Positions 1-7,500 of a DNA stretch of 10,000 nt are shown in pieces. Each line of letters opens with the position of its first letter. Within the stretch, counting starts at the first letter, position 1. This DNA comes from Botryococcus braunii (lineage: Eukaryota > Chlorophyta > Trebouxiophyceae), in the NCBI GenBank assembly GCA_002005505.1, contig KV908635.1:85865-95864 (forward strand), read 5' to 3'. The translations under genes were made by a program, and so were the position numbers. Below the pieces are notes generated by a model. It had not been told where the DNA came from and made no database searches. It saw nothing but the letters and a program-made list of their open reading frames with translations.

Positions 1-400
1 TAACACGGTTTAACAGTTTTAAAACTTGCTGTAAAACAAATTTGCTGTACATTTATGTCATTTGCCAGTTTTACTTTGGTGACAGTAAAATGTCGTCATA
101 TTTCCGCGTCCCTCCTTATCCTAAAGATCTGGCTCTGACTCACAGGTTGGCCCCCTCTAGTGGTGCATTGTACGTACATGGATGGATATATGTGCATACA
201 GCTTAATCTGGTGTTCCGGGCGATGCTTCAGTGCTGTACCAGTTGTTAACACCGTCTGATTTCCTGGCTCGGGAAGTGTGGGTGCATGCACGCCCGTGCG
301 CACCCACCCGCACTCGTGCGTGCGTGTGCGCGTGCCCGGCGTGCGTGTGTGGGGGGGGGAGGGAGGAGCAGGGATATGTATGCATAATGTATGTAGCCGA
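1..400. other. Non-coding, AT-rich then G/T-rich, no gene seen
   Basis: The first 230 bases are mixed and include a small inverted repeat (TTTTACT at 69-75 with AGTAAAA at 84-90). After about 280 the sequence becomes rich in GTGCGTGC-like alternation leading into the TG tract. No coding signal on either strand. Confidence 0.5.
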
Positions 401-416
401 GCGCGTGCGCGCGCGT

Positions 417-421
<5 letters not shown>

Positions 422-491
<70 letters not shown>
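422..491. repeat. (TG)35 microsatellite
   Basis: Seventy bases of uninterrupted TG, preceded by GCGCGTGCGCGCGCGTGTGT (401-420). Apart from one C at 421 the whole 401-491 stretch alternates purine and pyrimidine, a pattern that favours Z-DNA. The His/Thr and Cys/Val ORFs across it are artefacts. Confidence 0.97.
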
Positions 492-494
<3 letters not shown>

Positions 495-602
495 CGGGAG
501 GTGTTCAAAGTGTTTGAACATCAACCCCGTGCAAGATAGGGTGGGTTGTATTCTGCAGGAGGTGGGGAGGGGGGGAGTGGTTTTTTTTGCCTGTAGTGCC
601 CC

Positions 603-615
603 GGGGGGGGGGGGG
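603..615. repeat. G13 homopolymer
   Basis: Thirteen G. Two shorter G-rich runs are nearby (G9 at 351-359 and a G6-7 stretch near 570), in a G/T-rich region from about 330 to 660. Confidence 0.9.
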
Positions 616-742
616 TGTGAGGCCTCTGTCCGTAGCCCTAGGGAGCAGGGGTTGCGTGTGTCTGTTTGCATGCACACGCCTGAGCTCGTGACCAAGTGCG
701 TGCAAAACCATGTGCACTTCAGACTCCACATGCACAGTGTAG

Positions 743-947
743 ACACATCTGTGACTCCGCAAGCAAGAAAGCTGTGCTGTATGCTCCTGAGAGCTTCTCC
801 CCTAAAAAAGTGCCGGTACAAGAAGCTCAGATCAGCTCAGCTCAGCAGGACGTCAAAGCGCGGCTCTTTGACATCCCGTCCTTTACAGCCCACGGTGGCC
901 CAGAAGCTGAAAAGAACGGCCTTTTGCAGCGTTATTCACGGTGTTAG
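743..947 (+). CDS. Possible exon of an unrecognised plus-strand gene
   Basis: The frame from about 743 to the TAG at 945-947 reads like ordinary protein rather than repeat: KKAVLYAPESFSPKKVP, then VKARLFDIPSFTAHGG, and an end at PEAEKNGLLQRYSR. It lies just after an odd, GT-rich region and has no convincing start. A donor-like GTGTTAG overlaps the stop, so it could be an internal exon ending near 941, or a last exon. I found no firm partner exon; an open stretch at about 1236-1388 on the same strand is only a weak candidate. Chance remains a fair explanation for an open frame of this length. Confidence 0.3.
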
Positions 948-1153
948 TCCGCCACGTGGCACGTGCACCTCCTGTTAATCAACTTTGAACATGAGTCATA
1001 AATGCATATGATGCATGTGCATGCATGTGTTCCCCAAGACACCGTCCGAGGATGACATGCACATGTTTCACGCAGGTACTGGAGAGTCGTTGACCCACAA
1101 AATCGCAAAACACATCCCTGGGACACAGGCGAATGCTGAAAAGAAGGCACTAG

Positions 1154-1196
1154 AGCATAGCTTCTAGGTGCATGCATGCACCTAGAAGCATATGCT
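1154..1196. repeat. Hairpin-forming inverted repeat with a perfect 30-bp palindrome
   Basis: Positions 1160-1174 are the exact reverse complement of 1175-1189 (arm GCTTCTAGGTGCATG). With one unpaired A at 1190 the arms extend six more pairs (AGCATA at 1154-1159 with TATGCT at 1191-1196). There is no loop, so it would form a cruciform or foldback. Confidence 0.9.
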
Positions 1197-1198
1197 TC

Positions 1199-1220
1199 CA
1201 TAAAACGTTAACGCTTTATG
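1199..1220. repeat. 22-bp near-perfect palindrome next to the hairpin
   Basis: CATAAAACGTT is followed by AACGCTTTATG; the halves are reverse complements apart from one position. It lies two bases after the larger inverted repeat. Confidence 0.8.
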
Positions 1221-1802
1221 GGGGAACGCTACCTCATAAATTTTGAGGAAGGCTGAGGCTCTGAAGACCATGTGCGATCACGACTCGAGCGAGTTCAATA
1301 TTGGTTTTGATCTACACAGCATGAAGCTACGTGATGGTGTTCTGATCGCAGCTTTTGATCAAAGCCTCACCGTTTGCATGGGAGTTGCAACATAGTTGCT
1401 TTGCGACTTTTGTCGCAGCGTTGCTTGGGAGTTGCAATACAATTGCTACGCGGATCTTGTCTCTCAATCTTGCAAGCTGGCTGGAAGCATGGATTCTGAT
1501 TGTTAGATTGGGGTTTTGTAGCGAGATTGAATGCACGTTGCCTTTCACACATCCTCATCTCAGATTGGGAAATACCTTTCCCTCCGCATTGTACAAGGTG
1601 TATTACACATGCCAACCAAAATGGATGAGGGAACGGTTCATTTGTCACGTTTTGATGTATATCAGGTCTGACTTAGGTTGATTGAGAGAGAAATTGCGTT
1701 CTGCCCAACTCAAAACTAACCAAGAACAGATATTTACTGAGAAGGAAGATGAGAATGTGTGCTCTCATGATATTTTGCGTGCATGGCACCGAATGTTCTA
1801 TC

Positions 1803-1838
1803 GTATCTTGTCATGTCCTCTAAAGGACATGAGAATAC
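1803..1838. repeat. Imperfect inverted repeat
   Basis: TCATGTCC (1811-1818) pairs with GGACATGA (1825-1832) around a six-base loop, and GTAT (1803-1806) can pair with ATAC (1835-1838). No U-tract or gene end marks it as a terminator. Confidence 0.6.
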
Positions 1839-2162
1839 ATGTGTGCAATTCAAACCTTCAGGTCGGTTCGTGAACTTTTATGCTATTCAGTCTATCAAAT
1901 GTATTACTAGCAGGTGGCTTCCTGTACAGTGCACATGTAGAATATGACCTGAGGTATGTAAGCTTGGTATGTACACAACATCCCCTATGATGGGTATCCA
2001 TATGGTTGCAATTGCGGCGATGGCTATAGATGGTCCACTCAAGTACACAACCAGATCTGGTTGACTTTGTTGACACCGATTCGTTGTATTGTTATATAAC
2101 ACTCCAAATATGTACTTCTGTTGAGATGAAACCAAATCTGCTTATGAGCATGCTGGGTGAGT

Positions 2163-2186
2163 CCCCCCCCCCCCCCCCAAAAAAAA
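2163..2186. repeat. C16 then A8 homopolymers
   Basis: Sixteen C followed directly by eight A and an AT-rich segment. No gene signal flanks it. Confidence 0.95.
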
Positions 2187-3943
2187 TAATAACATAAATC
2201 CGGTTCCTACAAGGCCTTCAATCCTAGGGTTGAAGGTCATTCTGCGCTCTACATGGTTTAGATGGGGCGAGATGCTATGGTGAAGTACAGACGTCAGTCT
2301 GCGAGTTTGGAGATATCTAGAGATATTGCGAATGGATATGTGATTACGTAAACGAATGTGTCACATCGATCATGGCTACGGCATTGTGCGTATGAAGCTT
2401 CAATGCATGATGTTATCGTACACGCTGCTAGCATCGAAGCGTGCAGAAATTTAAGTACTTGTCAGCGCATAACCCAAGTAGCACATAACCACTATTACAA
2501 AATTTTAAATTGTATCGCATCACAAAACCCAAGTCCTAAATGCTTTTAGAGCATGGCCTACAGAAATTCCCCACGCAGGCGACTCAACTATCCTCAGGCT
2601 CAAGCTTGACAAAATCCATATTATACCAAAGAAGAATCCATATTATATTAAGAACGACCATCGGTCAACCGTGTTCTAAGTTGGAACCCTTGCTAGACAT
2701 GAACGACACTAAAACAACCATTGGGCCTGAACCTTGTTCATTGAAATTTGACGGGCAATAGACGAGCGCATGGCACATTCCAAACACTTTCTGGAAGTGT
2801 TCAGCATGCCCACCCGACGGGTTCAGGGCTAAAAACATCTTCCCGCCTTGTGTTAATGCCCCAAGAGCTGCAAAAGTACATGGTTATCAGAGGTGCCTCG
2901 CGTAAAACACCACAACTTTCCTACCTTGGAACACACATGTTGTACATCACCTAATTCGAACTCCGACGTCCACGACAGGCATCGGCACAACAGTTTCCAC
3001 GCGCTGTTGCAACTGCCCACCACCAGACAACAATGCCCTCCGGACCGCGACTGGCATATACATCAAAACCTCAGCCATTGTTTTTGACCGGACATACGAG
3101 GAGCCTGAGAAGCCTCTTAAAAGTCAAAATTTGTATTGCGCTGACACGGCCAAGACAGCCAGGCAATCTCCCTTTGAACCAAAAACAAGTCAGGATGTCT
3201 GCCAGCCCATACATGGCCTACCTATACCCAGCTGGCATGCCTGAACCACTGCAATTGAGCCATCCATGGACCACTGCAACTGGCTGGCCAGCCAATTGCA
3301 GCGAATTCCAGGGTGCCGACAAAGCCCGAATGGAGCAAACAATCTTCACAAGACAGTCAACACAACAACCGGCTTGCCTACCCTGCAGCCATGTGACCAG
3401 CACGTGCACAAGGATCCCATTGAAGGCCCATGCAATCGTGGGCACGCAAAAACTTGCTCTTTGATCGATTACTCTTTGATTGCTTGCCTACGGACAAACC
3501 AAGCCTGAACGCAACACATATCTGCCCCTAGACAAGCCCTAGCCTATCTGCCCCCTGAACAAGCCCCAGCCTTATGGCTGTCGTGCACGGATCCTCCGGG
3601 GGGTGTCAGCATAAAGCCCCAATTCCACATCTGTTGCATCCAGATTCCAGATTTGCTGCCTTCCAGCTCCTCCAGGTCCGTCAAACGTCAACACCCGCAC
3701 CTCGACTCATGCCACAGTCACTGCCTCCCGGCTGCGCGAGCATCCCTTTATACATGCTCTACTCTCACCCCACTCTCCTCAAACTGCACCCTCCCCCTTT
3801 TGAAAATGGGGAAATCGCTCACACTTCTTAGCCCTCCCTCCACACCCCTCCCCACTCTGCACCTCCCCCTTTTCCCGCCCTACAAACCCTTCTACGGTTT
3901 GTCCCTCGAGCCCTCACCCTGTCCCTGACATGCCACCCGCCGC
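2187..3943. other. No identifiable gene; low-complexity and pyrimidine-rich sequence
   Basis: Open frames are short, overlap in all frames and show no family. A small direct repeat AATCCATATTATA occurs twice near 2610-2650, and CCCTGAACAAGCCC-like repeats occur near 3520-3570. From about 3740 to 3930 the plus strand is strongly C/T-rich. Confidence 0.5.
2215..2236. repeat. 22-bp palindrome
   Basis: CCTTCAATCCTAGGGTTGAAGG is self-complementary apart from one T-G position. Its function is unknown. Confidence 0.7.
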
Positions 3944-4204
3944 CTCTCACGACGTGCCTACCCAGCCCTAAATCCCTCACTTGAGTGAGCTCAATAACGG
4001 TCCCTGCCGACGCATCCCCAGAACCCTCACTCGAGCCACCTCACCAACTGTCTCTCACGATTTGCCCACCCGGCTCAAAGCCCCTCACTCGAGTGGCCTC
4101 AATAACTGTCTCTCACGACTGGCCCACCCAACCCCAAATCCCTCACTCGAGTGTGCTAAACAACTATCTCTCACCACTTGGCCACCCAGCCCGTAATCCC
4201 TCAC
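3944..4204. repeat. 58-bp tandem array downstream of the AKR2-like gene
   Basis: Four to five diverged units. The shared CCCTCAC begins at 3974, 4024, 4082, 4140 and 4198, so spacing is 50 then 58 three times. Units contain CTCACTCGAGTG, whose core CACTCGAGTG is a 10-base palindrome, followed by CAATAACTGTCTCTCAC-like sequence and GGCCCACCC. It lies about 200 bases past the AKR2-like stop. Confidence 0.85.
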
Positions 4205-4399
4205 TGTGAGTTCAACAGCACCTCCAGCAGGCCCTCCTCCTCTGCAGCTGCCTCGACGAAGTGTTCGTGCATTGCAGCGTGAATGCACTTTTGTGATGTA
4301 CAATTGAAACGTGATGCACAATCCCTTTTCTTTTCCTATTTTTTCTCTCTTTGCAGCGTGAAGCACGAAGTTCCTGTGATCAAATTCATGATTGTACAA

Positions 4400-4569
4400 T
4401 CAAAGGAACTTGGAGTCATTGTCAGGCTCCAGATTCTCGAGCAGCTCGACCAGGTGGACTTCTCGATTGCAGCGCGCAGCGTCAATGGGCCTCTGCCCGT
4501 CCATGTTGGTCGCCTGCATGTCTGCCCCCGCCTTCAGCAGCATCTGCGCCGCATCCTTCCTCCCGTACC
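4400..4569 (-). CDS. AKR2-like exon 5 (residues 199-254 and stop)
   Basis: The exon begins after GGCATGCAG (acceptor at 4571-4570) with GG, completing Gly199, then YGRKDAAQMLLKAGADMQ and the last repeat DGQRPIDAARC. It ends LEPDNDSKFL and TGA at 4402-4400. Length and order of motifs match the C-terminus of plant AKR2. No AATAAA or TGTAA was seen in the 200 bases past the stop, so the 3' end is not placed. Confidence 0.9.
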
Positions 4570-7500
4570 CTGCATGCCAGATCCCACCGTTGCACCCAAA
4601 GGAGCCTCACCCCCCTCCAAGCAAGAAACAAGTGCTGCAGGCAGGAAACAAGAACCTAGAAACAGGAACAGGAACAGGAACCTAGAAGAGTTATCCCCTG
4701 TGCGCAAGAAACAACAAATACAAAAAGAGTGAGTCTGCCCCTGCAGGCAGGAAACAAGTCTTGCACCTAGAAGAGTTCACCCAATGTGCGCAAGAAACAA
4801 CAGTTGCACAAACAGGAGGTTGCCCCTGCAGGCAGGGAACACGTCCTGCAACGAAAAGAGCTCCCCTTGTGCGCAAGAACCCAGCCTTGCACAGAGAAGG
4901 AGGTCACTCGCCTCCAAGCATGACCCCACTGTTGCACAAAAAGGAGTTTGCCCCCGCAGGCAGGAAACGACGGTCGCATGCAAAGGAGTAATCCGTATCC
5001 CATTCTGAGCTACACAACGCTCAGGCGTATCTCAGACAGACACACATTGTAGCTCAGACAGACACACAACTTACTCCTTTTCTTTTCAAACCGACACTTC
5101 AGCCAAGGCCGTGATCATGGAAACCCGCAGATAATAGAAGGGCATGATGTGGAAACCCGCTGATGATGGAAGGCCGTGATGACTTAAACCCGCTGATGAT
5201 GGAAGGCCGTGATGACTTAAAGCCGCTGATGATGGAAGGCCGTGATGACTTAAGCCCGCTGATGATGGAAGGCTGTGATGACTTAAACCCGCTGATGATG
5301 GAAGGCCGTGATGACTTAAACCCGCTGATGATGGAAGGCCGTGATGACTTAACCTGCTGATGATGGAAGGCCGTGATGACTTAAGCCCGCTGATGATGGA
5401 AGGCCGTGATGACTTAAACCCGCTGATGATGGAAGGCCGTGATGACAGTAAACCCGCTGATGATGGAAGGCCGTGATGACTTAAACCCGCTGATGATGGA
5501 AGGCCGTGATGATGAAAGGCCCGAAGGCCGCGTTGAAAAAACTCGGAGCTGCAGGCCATGTTGCTAGAAATTCGAAGCAGAAGGCATTGCTGCCAGGAAC
5601 TCAACCTGAGAACATGCAGAAGAAGAACAAGGAGGAGGAGAAGGAGAAGAAGAACAAGGAGAAGGAGAAGGAGAAGGAGAAGGAGAAGACGAAGAAGAAG
5701 AAGAAGAAGAAGAAGAAGAAGAAGAAGAAGAAGAAGAAGAAGAAGAAGAAGAAGAAGAAGAAGAAGAAGAAGAAGAAGAAGAAGAAGAAGAAGAAGAAGA
5801 AGAAGAAGAAGAAGAAGAACGAGAAGGAGAAGGAGAAGAAGGAGAAGAAGGCGGAGGAGGAGGAGGAGGAGGAGGAGGAGTGATGACTGAACAGCGTGAG
5901 AAGAGGTGGGGGGGGGGGGGACCAACCTGCCGCGTAGTGAAGGACGGTGTTGCCCCGCCGGTCTACTTTTTCAACATCTGCGCCGGCCTCCAGCAGGGCG
6001 GTCACCACGGGGAGGCGGTTGAAGCCAACTGCCACACCCAGTGCCGTTACGCCCCGCGCGTCTTGTGCGTTGACGTCCGCGCACCCCTCCAGCAGCCTTT
6101 TGAGGGCCTCCACGTCACCTACTTTGGCCGCGTCGTGTATTGTCACTATCTGCACGCTCCGCCCCCGCCCCGCTCTTCGATGACGTCGGCCTTTGCCCTC
6201 GGCTCCCCACGCTCCCATGATTTTCTTGATGCTAAGGCGCTTCGCATGATGCGGTTTTGTGGTGCCCCAGGGCTCCCACATCGCTTCAAACTCTTAAAGA
6301 AACTCTCTATCCAAGAGTTTTTGATGCAAGAGTTTTGGATTAACGAACCTTGAAAGGCTACCTGTTGGGTCAGAGACCTAAGAAGCGGTGGCTCCTCTTC
6401 TGGTATTGCAGCAGAAGTCATTTGGAAGATCACATAGAGGGTCAGATGCTCCAGCCATGGTTTGCTAACAACCCCCCCCCCCCTGTCCCTGGTCTCCAAC
6501 CGCTGCGCCCTTGGGACACCCTGTCTTTTATTATGCGCTGTGCGCTTATGTCTTCTCATGCCCGTGGGGGAAATGATACCAGTGGATGGGCCCACGTTGG
6601 CCACGCCCCAACAGGACATTCCGACGCCAGAAGACTCGCACAATGTACCCCAGCTTGTCACAGACGAATGTAGAGAATGGAGGGAAGGACGCAGACAGTC
6701 ACTACACTTTCACACTCATATGGACACGAGCCTGTGAACACCTAGCCTTTGAAGCCAGGTACCTTCAGACCAGTAGAGCGTTGTCCCCCCCCCCCCCCTT
6801 TTTCCCTTGTCATTTCCTTGCCATTTCCCTTCCTTCCTTTCTCCATTTTTTCTTCCATTATTTCCCAAAAGGAAGGAAGAGCATTGCATCCAAGTAGGGC
6901 TCAAGTCAGTCCAGCTGGGCTGGTAGAAGGAAAGAATTGGAATCACATCTGGTAAAGTACAATCAAGGAAGGCAACCACTAGGTAGGGTGAGATCCATTC
7001 ATTGGGCAATGGGTAATAAGTTGGTCACATATGGAGAGGGTCCACAAGAACCAGACCTCCGACAATCAAGTGAGGTAAGCAAAAGGATGGTGAGAATGAG
7101 GCACCTTGGTCTCGGAAACGCGCCGGCTTGCCGCCGTCGGCCCCATGTTCATAGTCTCCAGTTTAGCTGATATTTTGCTCATCAGTTCTGTGTCGTTCCA
7201 GTACTTCTCCATGTTGCCTGCATCCAAGCAGGACCAGGTTCGACTCGGAGCAAAAAGACGAGCCGTTTCATGATGAAGCAATGTGCACAAGGTTTTGGTC
7301 CAAACCCCTCGCAGGGCCTGTCTGACTGCTCCCCGGGATGGAGCGTATTGCACAACAACTCCTGGACAATATGGCTGAGCAGTTTTGTGATGAAGGAACT
7401 GCTTAGGCAGGTTCTTGGAGCACATTACAAGCGATGAGAGCTCCCCGCCGGGGGGGGGGGGGGGGGGGGGCATGACCAAAAAACTGCTCACAGCCATATT

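Larger units (their letters stand above)
948..2162. other. No identifiable gene; ATGCATG-rich sequence and palindromes
   Basis: GCATGCATG and ATGCATGTG motifs recur at 1000-1030 and 1170-1180. Open frames at about 1236-1388, 1355-1681 and 1682-1873 on the plus strand show no recognisable protein and none has strong splice sites at both ends. An exon of a divergent gene cannot be excluded. Confidence 0.4.

Noticed and set aside
203..821. Open frames rich in His-Thr or Cys-Val
   Set aside because: They are translations of the TG/CA microsatellite and nearby G/C runs; the same DNA is open in several frames and none has a family or splice signals.
1327..1873. Frames at 1355-1681 (plus), 1327-1548 and 1367-1648 (minus) and 1682-1873 (plus)
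   Set aside because: They overlap each other on both strands and resemble nothing I know. The last one looks slightly protein-like but starts from TTG and lacks splice sites.
3033..3464. 143-residue plus-strand frame
   Set aside because: No recognisable domain, overlapping open frames on both strands and repeat-like sequence; nothing supports a gene.
4691..5008. Cys-rich repeated frames on both strands, with the pattern PAGRK or LPAGA
   Set aside because: They are produced by the 42-bp array, which is close to a multiple of three; diverged copies and parallel open frames argue against selection on a protein.
5105..5515. CRISPR array
   Set aside because: The 33-base units are joined directly without variable spacers, no cas-like genes are present, and the context is eukaryotic.
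5506..5925. Poly-Lys, poly-Arg and poly-Leu frames of more than 100 residues
   Set aside because: They come from the GAA/CTT tract and the 33-bp repeat, which are open in all phases. The region lies between two phase-matched exons and is best read as intron.
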